Positions 49,901 to 58,178 of a DNA stretch of 64,000 nt are shown piece after piece. Source of the stretch: Sphingosinicella soli (GTDB taxonomy: Bacteria > Pseudomonadota > Alphaproteobacteria > Sphingomonadales > Sphingomonadaceae); assembly GCF_014199685.1 (NCBI RefSeq), contig NZ_JACHNZ010000012.1:27958-91957 (forward strand), given 5' to 3'. The position numbers and the translations under genes were made by a program. How positions within the stretch are numbered: position 1 is the first letter of the stretch; each line of letters starts with the position of its first letter. Below the pieces are notes generated by a model. That model was given only the letters and a program-made list of their open reading frames with translations. It did not search any database and was not told the origin of the DNA.

Positions 49901-51007
49901 GTGACATCATCAGGTGCGGTCATGGTCGTTATCGGCACGCGGCCCGAGGCGATCAAGCTCGCGCCGGTGGTGCTGGCGCTGCGCGCGCTTTCCCTGCCGG
50001 TCTGCGTGTGTCTGACAGGCCAGCATCCCGAAATGGCGGGCGAGGCGCTGGCGTTTTTCGGGATCGACGCCGATGTAAACCTCGCGCTGATGCGCCCGGG
50101 GCAATCGCTTGCGGAACTCACCGAGCGCGCAGTCGGCGCCGCTGCGCTGCTGCTCGCGCGGGAACGGCCGGCATGGATGATCGTGCAGGGCGACACGACA
50201 TCGGCGCTCGCAGGCGCCATCGCGGCGCGGCAGGCGGGAATTCCGGTCGCGCATGTCGAAGCGGGCCTGCGCAGCTTCGACCTCGCCCAGCCCTACCCCG
50301 AGGAATTGAACCGCACGCTGATCGCGCGGCTTGCGACGCTGCACTTCGCGCCCACGCCCGGCGCCGAGGCCAACCTTCGCGCCGAAGGCATTCCCGACAC
50401 GGCGATCGAAGTGACGGGCAACACGGTCGTCGATGCCTTGTACCGAACCGTGGAAACCTTGCCGGCGATCCCGCCGAGGCCCCGCCGCCTCGTGCTTGCC
50501 ACGCTGCACAGGCGGGAAAATCGCGAGACCGCGTTTCCCGGCATCATCGGAGCGCTCGCCGAAATCGCGGCGCGCGGTGATACCGATGTGCTGCTGCCCC
50601 GCCATCCCGGCTGCGCGCCCGGCACATACGCGCCGCTTGAGGCGATCCTGTCCGCCCGGCTGGTTCCGCCGATGCCCTACCCCGCCTTCGTGAGCGCGCT
50701 CTCCGCCGCATATCTCGTCATCACGGATTCGGGCGGCGTGCAGGAGGAAGCCTCTGCGCTCGGGGTGCCGACCCTCGTGGTGCGGGCGCTCACCGAACGG
50801 CCGGAAGTGGTGGAGGCAGGCACGGCGCTCATCGTGAACACCGCGCGAAACGACATCCTGGCCGCCGCAACGCGCTTGCTGGACGACAGCGCCGCACACC
50901 GCCGCATGGCGATCGCCTCCACGCGGATCGGAGACGGAAAAGCCGCCGAGCGCATTGCCCGGCGGCTTCAAGGCGAAATATGCGCTGTGCGACGCCCCGC
51001 CGCCTGA
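49901..51007 (+). CDS. wecB: UDP-N-acetylglucosamine 2-epimerase (non-hydrolysing)
   Basis: Interconverts UDP-GlcNAc and UDP-ManNAc. The 368 residues show [15 protein letters not shown] near the N-terminus, [28 protein letters not shown], and the C-terminal [20 protein letters not shown] 49901 is preceded by a G-rich stretch; ATG 49922 (MVVIGTRPE) is the alternative. It stands apart from the polysaccharide locus at 55 kb, where a WecG/TagA-type transferase could use UDP-ManNAc. It converges on bfr with a 3-nt gap. Confidence 0.93.
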   Translation: MTSSGAVMVVIGTRPEAIKLAPVVLALRALSLPVCVCLTGQHPEMAGEALAFFGIDADVNLALMRPGQSLAELTERAVGAAALLLARERPAWMIVQGDTTSALAGAIAARQAGIPVAHVEAGLRSFDLAQPYPEELNRTLIARLATLHFAPTPGAEANLRAEGIPDTAIEVTGNTVVDALYRTVETLPAIPPRPRRLVLATLHRRENRETAFPGIIGALAEIAARGDTDVLLPRHPGCAPGTYAPLEAILSARLVPPMPYPAFVSALSAAYLVITDSGGVQEEASALGVPTLVVRALTERPEVVEAGTALIVNTARNDILAAATRLLDDSAAHRRMAIASTRIGDGKAAERIARRLQGEICAVRRPAA

Positions 51008-51010
51008 GGA

Positions 51011-51490
51011 TCAATCCTCGGCGGGTTTGGTCTGAAGCTGGATGTAATTCTGGATGCCCATCGATTCGATCAGCGAAAGCTGCGTTTCGAGGAAATCGAC
51101 ATGCTCCTCCTCGCTTTCAAGGATATCTTCGAGCATCTCGCGGCTGATGTAGTCGCGCACCTTCTCGCAGTGCTGGATGGCATCGCGCAGCGGCGGAATC
51201 GCCTCGCGCTCAAGCTCCAGATCCGCCTTCAGCACTTCCTCGACCGATTCGCCGATGCGCAGCCGGCCGAGCAGCTGGAAGTTCGGCAATCCATCCAGGA
51301 ACAGAATGCGCTGGGCGAGCTTGTCGGCATGCTTCATCTCGTCGATGGATTCGCCGTACTCGTACTTCGCGAGCCGCGTGACGCCCCAGTTGTCGAGCAT
51401 CCGGTAGTGCAGGAAATACTGGTTGATCGCCGTCAGCTCGTTCTTGAGCGCCGCGTTCAGGTGCTTGATGACATCCTTGTCGCCCTTCAT
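51011..51490 (-). CDS. bfr: Bacterioferritin
   Basis: 24-mer iron-storage protein with heme. The 159 residues have all ferroxidase ligands at the canonical positions Glu18, Glu51, His54, Glu94, Glu127 and His130, and the heme-ligand Met52. AAGGAG precedes the ATG. bfd lies upstream on the same strand, matching the usual release partner. Confidence 0.97.
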   Translation of the reverse strand: MKGDKDVIKHLNAALKNELTAINQYFLHYRMLDNWGVTRLAKYEYGESIDEMKHADKLAQRILFLDGLPNFQLLGRLRIGESVEEVLKADLELEREAIPPLRDAIQHCEKVRDYISREMLEDILESEEEHVDFLETQLSLIESMGIQNYIQLQTKPAED

Positions 51491-51534
51491 GGCGCGACTC
51501 CTTCATGCTGTTCGTGAGAAAACTCGACGCATGA

Positions 51535-51563
51535 ATCACACGTAAAATATCGTTCGTCAACAA
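51535..51563 (-). promoter_or_regulatory. Possible promoter of bfr
   Basis: TTGTTG (51563-51558) and TGTGAT (51540-51535) on the minus strand are spaced by 17 nt, about 45 nt before the bfr ATG. The overlapping TTGACG at 51560-51555 is another possible -35. Moderate match only. Confidence 0.35.
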
Positions 51564-51614
51564 TGACTTGGGATGATGCGAAGCACTATCACCCGCAATA
51601 GCTGAACGGGCGCT

Positions 51615-51779
51615 TCAGGCGGCGCGTCCGCCCTTGAGCAGGCGGCGGGCATGCGGGAGGCACTGGCCGCATTGCGGACGGGCGCCGAGCCGCGCGTAGG
51701 TTTCGACGGGACACCCCTTCGGACCGGCGGCAGCGCGGACGTCGTTTTCCCGCAGGGCATTGCACACGCAAAGAATCAT
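51615..51779 (-). CDS. bfd: Bacterioferritin-associated ferredoxin
   Basis: 54-residue (2Fe-2S) protein that reduces bacterioferritin to release iron. The four cluster cysteines are in CVC near the N-terminus and CGQC about 35 residues later, the BFD-fold pattern. ATG 51779 (MILCVCNAL) was chosen because longer frames add unrelated residues. It lies upstream of bfr and downstream of a Fur-like box. Confidence 0.92.
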   Translation of the reverse strand: MILCVCNALRENDVRAAAGPKGCPVETYARLGARPQCGQCLPHARRLLKGGRAA

Positions 51780-51804
51780 CGGACCCGGACCCATCCCCAA
51801 CGCC

Positions 51805-51844
51805 AATAATGAGAATGGTTAGCAGAGACGTATCGCTTCTGCAA
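51805..51844 (-). promoter_or_regulatory. bfd promoter with overlapping Fur-like box
   Basis: TTGCAG (51844-51839) and TAACCA (51821-51816) on the minus strand are 17 nt apart. Overlapping and downstream of the -10, the plus strand at 51805-51823 reads AATAATGAGAATGGTTAGC. Its first two hexamers each match the Fur hexamer GATAAT at 5 of 6 positions. This would allow iron-dependent repression of bfd. Confidence 0.45.
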
Positions 51845-51898
51845 GTCGTTCGCATTCGCGTGCGCGGCAACGCCGGCAAATTTTTGCTCTTCCAAATC

Positions 51899-51925
51899 GT
51901 TAACGAATTGGTAACCTTCGTTAAC
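51899..51925. promoter_or_regulatory. Operator-like palindrome upstream of the 42-aa membrane protein gene
   Basis: Perfect 9-nt arms GTTAACGAA (51899-51907) and TTCGTTAAC (51917-51925) flank a 9-nt loop. The repeated TTAAC/TAAC halves at about one-turn spacing resemble a CtrA-type arrangement (TTAA-N7-TTAA), but only approximately. It lies 24 nt upstream of the GTG at 51949 and about 120 nt upstream of bfd on the other strand. Confidence 0.4.
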
Positions 51926-51948
51926 AGTCAGCCGTTTGGAGAACACGC

Positions 51949-52077
51949 GTGGGGCCCGAGCAAAACTATGTGCAGGTGCGCGCACGCGTATCCAGGGCCA
52001 CCCTGATCAATGACCTGCGCTTTTTCCTGACAGCCTACGTTGCGGGAACCGCATTCGCGCTGGTTTATCTTTTCTAA
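51949..52077 (+). CDS. Small single-span membrane protein
   Basis: 42-codon gene: GTG 51949, with GGAG 7 nt upstream, to TAA 52075-52077. The product has a charged N-terminus ([19 protein letters not shown]) and a C-terminal membrane helix ([20 protein letters not shown]). Its stop overlaps the convergent aroA stop by 4 nt. Function unknown; the ribosome site, helix and tight fit support a real gene. Confidence 0.6.
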   Translation: MGPEQNYVQVRARVSRATLINDLRFFLTAYVAGTAFALVYLF

Positions 52078-53411
52078 CGCGGAAGGGCGCCCAGACGCGC
52101 CATCAGCGGCAGGAAATCGGGAAAGCTGGTGGAGATCGGGCGGGCGTCGTCCACCACCACGGGCGCCTTCGCATTCAGCCCCAGCACCGCGAAGCTCATC
52201 GCGATGCGATGATCGAGATGGCTGGCCACGGTCGCGCCGCCGGGCACCGGAGCGCCCCCACTGCCCTGAATGACGATCCCGTCTTCCAGCTCCTCGATCG
52301 GCACGCCGCACGCGACAAGCCCCGCCGCCATGACGGCGAGACGGTCCGATTCCTTGACACGCAACTCCTCCAACCCGCGCATCACGGTCTTCCCTTCGGC
52401 GAACGCCGCGGCGACCATGAGTATCGGATATTCGTCGATCATCAGCGGCGCGATCGCGGGATCGACCTCTCCCCCCTTCAGCAAGGCATGGCGAACGCGC
52501 AGCACGCCGACCGGCTCGCCCCCGGCCTCGCTCCGGCTTTCGATCGCCACCTCGAGGCCGAGCATGGCAAGCGCATCCAGGATGCCCGTGCGCGTGGGAT
52601 TGAGCCCGACGTTCTCGATCACCACCTCGCTTCCCGGAACGACGAGCGCCGCGACGAGCGGGAACGCGGCCGAGGAGATATCCCCCGGAACGGTGATCTG
52701 CTGCGGTTTGAGCTCCGCCTCGCCCTGCACCGAGATGCGCCGCGCGCCGTCCGGCAGCGTTTCCACCGTCACCTGCGCCCCGAAGCCGCGCAGCATGCGC
52801 TCCGAATGGTCGCGCGTCGGCACGCTTTCGATAACCCGCGTGATCCCCGGCGTGTTGAGCCCCGCAAGCAGCACGGCGGACTTCACCTGCGCCGAGGCCA
52901 CCGGCAGGCGGTATTCTATCGGCAGCGCCGGAGAGGCGCCATCCACAGTCATCGGCAGGCGGTCTCCGTTCCCGGAAAACCGCGCGCCCATCTGCGACAG
53001 CGGCGTGATGATCCGCTGCATCGGGCGCTTCGAAAGCGAGGCATCCCCCACGAAGGTGGCGCGAATCGCATGCGACGCGACGAGCCCGGCAAGCAGCCGG
53101 GTCGAGGTGCCGCTATTGCCCATGTCGAGCGCGCCCTGAGGCTGCAGGAGTCCCCCGACACCGACGCCCTGAACGTGCCAGCGCCCCTCCGCACTCCGCT
53201 CCGCCTGCGCGCCCATGGCTCGCATCGCGGCGGCAGTGGCATGAACGTCCTCGCCTTCCAGCAGGCCGTCGATCACCGTCTCGCCGACAGCAAGCGCCCC
53301 CAGCATCAGGGCGCGGTGCGAGATGGACTTGTCGCCCGGCACGCGCACGCGGCCGGAAAGCGGCCCGGTAGCGCTCAGGCAGAGCGGCACGGGCGTAACG
53401 GAAGCTGACAA
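52074..53411 (-). CDS. aroA: 3-phosphoshikimate 1-carboxyvinyltransferase (EPSP synthase, class II type)
   Basis: Sixth step of the shikimate pathway. The 445 residues contain [14 protein letters not shown], the PEP-site region [12 protein letters not shown], and TSFPDF at the C-terminus. The four motifs used to define class II enzymes are all visible: GDK, SAQVK, RDHSE (R-x-H-x-E) and NPTR (N-x-T-R). It diverges from the TIGR02300 gene. Confidence 0.96.
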   Translation of the reverse strand: MSASVTPVPLCLSATGPLSGRVRVPGDKSISHRALMLGALAVGETVIDGLLEGEDVHATAAAMRAMGAQAERSAEGRWHVQGVGVGGLLQPQGALDMGNSGTSTRLLAGLVASHAIRATFVGDASLSKRPMQRIITPLSQMGARFSGNGDRLPMTVDGASPALPIEYRLPVASAQVKSAVLLAGLNTPGITRVIESVPTRDHSERMLRGFGAQVTVETLPDGARRISVQGEAELKPQQITVPGDISSAAFPLVAALVVPGSEVVIENVGLNPTRTGILDALAMLGLEVAIESRSEAGGEPVGVLRVRHALLKGGEVDPAIAPLMIDEYPILMVAAAFAEGKTVMRGLEELRVKESDRLAVMAAGLVACGVPIEELEDGIVIQGSGGAPVPGGATVASHLDHRIAMSFAVLGLNAKAPVVVDDARPISTSFPDFLPLMARLGALPR

Positions 53412-53632
53412 CGGTCGGCCCCTTCATCCTCGAGGAAACGGTTACGGCACGCCGACGACGTCGCGCCGGCAGCCGCGCACGGAGGCATCCGGCGCGATTA
53501 GGTTTTGACAGCGCCGCATGCGCATGGCAAGGCACCGCCCGCGAATCCGCCCCTGGCGGCGCCCCTTTTGTGCGCTTGGGTAGCGGCTACACGACATACG
53601 CTGTACGAAATACGAACGTCCGGAGACATATC

Positions 53633-53959
53633 TTGGTGAAGCCCGAATGGGGAACGAAGCGTACCTGCCCGAAATGCAGCACCCGCTTTTACGATCTCGG
53701 CGCAGACGACCCCGTCACCTGCATCGAATGCGGGACGCCGTGGGCGCCTGAGCCGATCCTGAAGTCGAAGCAGCCCCTGCCCTTCGAAGTTGCGAAGAAG
53801 GAAGCCGCCCCTGCAGCCGACGAAGACGCGATCGACGAGGACGATCTGGACGTGGATGTCGACGACGACGACGTGAACCCGGACGACGAAAACGATCTGG
53901 GCGGCGACGACGACCTCGGCGAAGTCGCCCTGACCAAGGAATCGGGCGAAGACGTCTGA
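53633..53959 (+). CDS. TIGR02300 family (FYDLN-type acidic) protein
   Basis: 108-residue protein of unknown function. An N-terminal zinc ribbon has CPKC and CIEC around TRFYDLG, and is followed by a very acidic tail (DEDDLDVDVDDDDVNPDDEND). Start TTG 53633 gives the family-typical MVKPEWGTKRTCPKC and has GGAGA 6 nt upstream; GTG 53636 is the alternative. Location next to aroA is characteristic of alphaproteobacteria. Confidence 0.9.
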   Translation: MVKPEWGTKRTCPKCSTRFYDLGADDPVTCIECGTPWAPEPILKSKQPLPFEVAKKEAAPAADEDAIDEDDLDVDVDDDDVNPDDENDLGGDDDLGEVALTKESGEDV

Positions 53960-53968
53960 TTTTTACGG

Positions 53969-54004
53969 GAAGCCGCACAAGGTGCTTGCGCACCGTGCGG
54001 CTTC
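53969..54004 (+). terminator. Strong hairpin after the TIGR02300 gene
   Basis: A 10-bp perfect outer stem (53969-53978 with 53995-54004) contains an inner stem GGTGC/GCACC. It begins 9 nt after the stop codon. No T-run follows, so it is either a weak terminator or an RNA-stabilising hairpin. Confidence 0.5.
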
Positions 54005-54055
54005 TGAACTAAATGCCCGCCGCCCGAGACCAGACCGGGCGCGCAAGCAACGTGT

Positions 54056-54131
<76 letters not shown>

Positions 54132-54913
54132 AGACCAAACGCTCAAAAGGACTGCGCCCCCGACCGCCCCTTTTATGGTCCCTAACTACATGCGAATCTC
54201 TGGCGCAGCAGCGCGGCAAATATCCTCGCTTTGGCCTCCGCGCTACTAGGATTGCCGTTGCAGATTTAATTTCCGGTGAGAACGTTGTGCTGAGGCTTGA
54301 TGGGCGCGTCGCCAGCATGACCATGCGATGATGCAGGCGGGCTCTGCGCTTCGCCCAAGGGGCAAACTCCTCGCTTTGCTTGACACAAGGCATACCAATG
54401 TTACCCACGCGCCATACTATTGCAGCATCAATGGAGCGCAATGTGCCTCTTCCCGGCGGCGAAGCTTATATGTTAGCACGCGGCTGTGGCCGTGGCGTAG
54501 CGCTTATTCCAAGCATTTCCTGTCCAACTCCGCGCGTGCTTTTATGTGCCAAGCAACCGCTGCGTAAGCGGCACCCATGTGATAGTGGGCGACGAGTACC
54601 GCTTCCTAGTGGCCCGCCAGAGGCGGTCTTGCGTCAGGAACTATTGTCGATCGAGCTGGAGCTCGAGGGGGGCAACACCATGCCCAATCGCTGCTGGCCG
54701 TACAGCGCATTGGATCCTCTCTCAGGTACCGCCGCGTGTGTATCTGTTGACGATGAGGTTAATGCGAACCAATCCACGTATACGCTGGCGCGAGAATTAA
54801 CGCGAAATTCGCTAAACCTCTGAGGCCCCGTGAGACCTCTATCTCGGAGAAGGCTATATCGTCCGCTTCGATAATGGCTATGGACGCTCGGGAATCAAAG
54901 GATAGTCCAGTCA
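54132..54913. other. Gene-poor, decayed spacer after the tRNA
   Basis: About 780 nt without a convincing intact gene. Base composition is visibly less GC-rich than the core genes. The only longer frames (54380-54823 and shorter ones) are not family-like along their length, and related-looking pieces are split between frames (see the PilZ-like remnant). It looks like decayed DNA inserted or left next to the tRNA. No clear copy of the tRNA 3' end was found in the window. Confidence 0.6.
54420..54640 (+). pseudogene. Possible degenerate PilZ-domain remnant
   Basis: Pieces in different plus-strand frames line up with a PilZ domain: SRRRSLYVSTRL (an RxxxR-like start), TPRVLLCAKQPL, then SGTHVIVGDEYRFLVAR. 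A further piece, LISGENVVLRLDGRV, ends at a stop near 54330. Frame changes between the pieces would make the gene dead. This is pattern recognition only and may be wrong. Confidence 0.25.
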
Positions 54914-56092
54914 GTGGCGCAAGACATCAGCCCAGCCACTTGGCCTAGGCCCGCAGTGAGGAACGGAATCGCGCCGCTGCTCCTCCTTCTGACGCTCGAT
55001 GCGCTAAACGGCCTGACATCTCTGCTCGTCGAAGGCTTGCTTTCTATGCCAGCAGCCGTCGCCAAAATACTGATCATCGGCTATATGTTGATGTATAGCC
55101 GTATCAGCTTGGCGGTGCTGATCCTTTTCCTGACCTTGATTCTCCTGGCGCTTCTGCCTGTATATTATCAGGGCTTCAGCGGCGCGACTATCGACCTATG
55201 GAGCAAGACCGCCTCAGTCGCGCTGCTGTTCATCGTCCTCATCGATTATTTGGAGAAGGTTCGACCGCGCGCCGTCGAGCTCTATCTCTGCGTTGCACTT
55301 CTGGTGATCGCAGTGTCCTTTCTCAGCGGCCTATTCGGCGTCGGCCATATCCGCTATGGCGAAGTCCGCGAGGGCTTCGCGCTTAAGACCAACGGCTTCC
55401 TGATCGCCGGCAATGAGATCAACGCTGCCCTATTGGCGCTCTTTTGGTGGTTGGCGGTTCGCCGACGTCAGGCTTCTCATGACGCGGCGGGCCCGGGCCG
55501 GGCTCTGCTGTCTTACAAGGGCCTCTATTGGCTTTGTCTTGCAGCCATTCTGATCAGTTCAAGCAAGACGACGATCTTGGGTGCGTTGCTAATTATCTTG
55601 TATTTCGGCAGGGGTCGCGTCCTGTCTATGTTGCTGGGTCTGGTCGGCGTGCTCACCGCCGCAATCATCGTTTACGTCACCGGTCTCTGGCACCGCTGGG
55701 CCTTTTTCTACCTTCTGTATGCTGACAGAGGCCTCTTATCGGCGATGACGGGGGGCCGCACGGCGCGAATCGAGGATCACCCTTTCCGCTGGCCCGAAAG
55801 TCTCGTGGAAGGCGTGCCGATCTTAGCGAACGGTAACGGCCTTATTGAGTCCGATCCGCTCGACCTTGTCTACAATCTAGGCCTGCCCGGCCTGCTCTGG
55901 TATGGCCTCTTCTTGGTATTGCTGTTCCGGATAGGACGGGGCGGGAGTTATTTTCCCGCTGTTCTGCTGGCCGTTGCGACAGTAGGAGCTGGGCACATCG
56001 TCTATTCAGTTTTCGCTGCGCCGATCATCGCCTGTGCGCTTTACATGGCAGCCCGGCCCGCGCCGACTGCCGTTCAGCCTCACAAGATTTGA
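54914..56092 (+). CDS. O-antigen polymerase/ligase-like membrane protein (Wzy-type)
   Basis: 392-residue protein, almost entirely membrane segments (about ten), with a larger hydrophilic loop near residues 270-310 (GGRTARIEDHPFRWPESLVEG). This topology fits Wzy polymerases or O-antigen ligases, which join polysaccharide repeat units in the periplasm. GTG 54914 has AAGGA about 11 nt upstream. Context with Wzz, Wzx and glycosyltransferases favours Wzy. These families diverge greatly, so assignment rests on topology and context. Confidence 0.75.
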   Translation: MAQDISPATWPRPAVRNGIAPLLLLLTLDALNGLTSLLVEGLLSMPAAVAKILIIGYMLMYSRISLAVLILFLTLILLALLPVYYQGFSGATIDLWSKTASVALLFIVLIDYLEKVRPRAVELYLCVALLVIAVSFLSGLFGVGHIRYGEVREGFALKTNGFLIAGNEINAALLALFWWLAVRRRQASHDAAGPGRALLSYKGLYWLCLAAILISSSKTTILGALLIILYFGRGRVLSMLLGLVGVLTAAIIVYVTGLWHRWAFFYLLYADRGLLSAMTGGRTARIEDHPFRWPESLVEGVPILANGNGLIESDPLDLVYNLGLPGLLWYGLFLVLLFRIGRGGSYFPAVLLAVATVGAGHIVYSVFAAPIIACALYMAARPAPTAVQPHKI

Positions 56093-56115
56093 AACTTGAC
56101 TACGAGTTCTACGTT

Positions 56116-56907
56116 TTAATGCCGGAGCGCCTGCCAGAAGAAGGGTATGACGTTTCGAAACAGGCGGCCGATCCGTGCGGGCTGAACTACGGTGCGGTGG
56201 AGCCATTCCAGACCAAGGCGTTGTATCCAGTCCGGAGCCCGGCTGACGCGGCCGGACAGAAAGTCGACCGTGCCGCCGAGCCCAACTGTGAAGCGCACGC
56301 CGGCCGCGCTCAGCAGCTTCGATTCGCCCATGACAAAAAGACCGTCCTTGGGAGCGCCGAAACAGGTGAGGACAATCACAGGTCGCCGGCTGAGCAGCTC
56401 GGCTAAGGCAACTCGGTCCCACTCTTCCAACCGCCCATCGGACGCAACCGTTGGGCTGAACCCGTTTATGTCCAAGCCCGGATGGCAGGCCGCCAGCGCC
56501 GCGCACGCGGCGCGATTGCTCTCCGACTTGCCGCCTAATAGAGCGACGGAAAGGCGCAGCCTCGCGGCTAGGTCGCATAGCGGATGGACCATACTGGCGC
56601 CGGCGATGCGCGAAATGTGCTGTTGCGCTTTCATCCGCACGGCCAACTGAAGGCCGATACCGTCGCAAGTTACAAGCGCTGCTTCTTCAATGAAGCGCCG
56701 GTAGCGTGGATCGCGCCAGCCAATAATCGCCAGCTCGGGATTCAGTGTCACGCAGTTCGCCAGAGGAGCTGCTTCCGCAGTCAAGTGTGCTTGCAGAAGT
56801 GACCACAACACAGCCTCACTGCCAGCATAGAGCGGATAGCCCAGCGCGTGAAAATGTGGTCCGATCCGCAAGGGTGACGGCTTAGGGAGCGGATTCTGTT
56901 CAGGCAT
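56116..56907 (-). CDS. WecG/TagA/CpsF family glycosyltransferase (GT26)
   Basis: 263-residue GT26 enzyme that would transfer a ManNAc-type sugar onto an undecaprenyl-linked GlcNAc at the inner face of the membrane. Family landmarks are NCVTLNPELAII, the catalytic-Asp region VTCDGIGL, SVALLGGKSE, and the C-terminal GLGGTVDFLSGRVSRAPDWIQ and GLEWLHR. The usual GxPKQE motif reads FGAPKDGLF, lacking Gln and Glu. ATG 56907 overlaps the GT4 gene by 8 nt. UDP-ManNAc could come from WecB at 49.9 kb. Confidence 0.87.
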   Translation of the reverse strand: MPEQNPLPKPSPLRIGPHFHALGYPLYAGSEAVLWSLLQAHLTAEAAPLANCVTLNPELAIIGWRDPRYRRFIEEAALVTCDGIGLQLAVRMKAQQHISRIAGASMVHPLCDLAARLRLSVALLGGKSESNRAACAALAACHPGLDINGFSPTVASDGRLEEWDRVALAELLSRRPVIVLTCFGAPKDGLFVMGESKLLSAAGVRFTVGLGGTVDFLSGRVSRAPDWIQRLGLEWLHRTVVQPARIGRLFRNVIPFFWQALRH

Positions 56908-57973
56908 GCAGCAGGTCCGGCAGGTGCGACATCACGATTCGCTCCTGATAGCGGCCCGCAGTGGCTTGCGCCTTGCGGGCAATCGCCCGCCGTGTCTCAA
57001 TGGGTGCCGCCTCTAGTGCCAGAATTCGACGGGCGGCGTCCTCGGCGAAGCCGTTCAAGCTGATGCGAAAGCCGTTGATGCCAGTCGCTAGGTATTCGGA
57101 GGAGGCGGGGAAGTCGGCAGACAATGTGATGCAGCCAGAGGCCATAGCCTCCAGATTGACCAGCGCCAGAGATTCGTTGAACCGGGTTGGGAAAATGAAG
57201 TAGCGGTGCGCGCGGAAGAGGGCCCGGTTCGTCGCCTGACTGGTGGCACCCGTTAAGGTCATGACGTCGGCCAGTCCCTGGCGGGTAATCTCCTGCGCGA
57301 TCAGCGCGGCATCGGGGCCAGTGCCGGCGATGGTGAAACGGAAGTCGGGGCGCGCCAAGTGAATCAGCGCTGCTACGGCAATGAAGTCGCGCCAGCCCTT
57401 GCCCTCGACAAGTCGCGACAGGAACAGCGCGGTTGGCCCGCGCGTTTCGGTATCGGTTGGCGGCTCCTGTGGGTCGTAGTAGAGATCGGAAACGCCGCCC
57501 GAGCTAAAAATCTTGGCCGACAAACCATCGTTGCCGAAATGATGATCGAACAACTGTTTGAAATGCGCTGAGGGCACTAGAACCGCAGTGGCCGTCCGGT
57601 AGAAGTGTGCTACGCAACACTGGAAGAGGCGGCCGCGAAGCGTGCTCGGAAGCAGGTCGTCCCCATGAAAGTTCAGCACATAAGGCTGACGTCGTGCAAG
57701 GATCGCAGGCGATATGGCAATGAGTCCCTGCAAGGGATGATGAACATAGACGAGATCATAGCCGCCGATGAGAATTCGCCAATTCGCTTTCATGGCAAAG
57801 CCTAAGTAGGCTGGGATTTTACGCCCGAGGCTCGGCTGTTCCGCGAGGCCGACGACATCGGTCGCATGCCCATGGACATTCAGGGCATCGACGCATTTTT
57901 TGACGAAAATACCGTAACTAGGATTCCTCGCCGATGGATACATGTTCGAGACTACTAGGATGCGCTTCTTCAC
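56900..57973 (-). CDS. Glycosyltransferase family 4 (GT-B fold)
   Basis: 357 residues from GTG 57973 (MKKRILVVSNMYPS); an ATG at 58045 would add 24 residues. The N-terminal domain has NPSYGIFVKKCVDAL and NFHGDDLLP. The C-terminal donor domain has ALFLSRLVEGKGWRDFI, IAGTGPD, and the EX7E-type region FNESLALVNLEAMASG. It retains a sugar from a nucleotide donor; donor and acceptor are unknown. It overlaps the GT26 gene and diverges from wzz. Confidence 0.88.
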   Translation of the reverse strand: MKKRILVVSNMYPSARNPSYGIFVKKCVDALNVHGHATDVVGLAEQPSLGRKIPAYLGFAMKANWRILIGGYDLVYVHHPLQGLIAISPAILARRQPYVLNFHGDDLLPSTLRGRLFQCCVAHFYRTATAVLVPSAHFKQLFDHHFGNDGLSAKIFSSGGVSDLYYDPQEPPTDTETRGPTALFLSRLVEGKGWRDFIAVAALIHLARPDFRFTIAGTGPDAALIAQEITRQGLADVMTLTGATSQATNRALFRAHRYFIFPTRFNESLALVNLEAMASGCITLSADFPASSEYLATGINGFRISLNGFAEDAARRILALEAAPIETRRAIARKAQATAGRYQERIVMSHLPDLLHA

Positions 57974-58178
57974 CGATGTGCCTACGAGTGCCAGATTATA
58001 CCCTCTTGATAGGAGCCGGAGCCATTTGCGTCCAGAAGGGCCCATTCAGTTTGCCTGCAATTTTAAACAAAGGCATATTGTGCAACGCGCAAGGGAATGG
58101 CATGGCATCACAGGCTACGCCATTCGTCCAAAGGTTTGAAATGGGGCTCACTAGGGCTTTAGAAAGCGGCCTCTTCCA

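Noticed and set aside
54380..54823. 147-codon frame after the tRNA as an intact gene
   Set aside because: No ribosome site, no coherent family similarity, and related-looking pieces lie in other frames; treated as decayed spacer.
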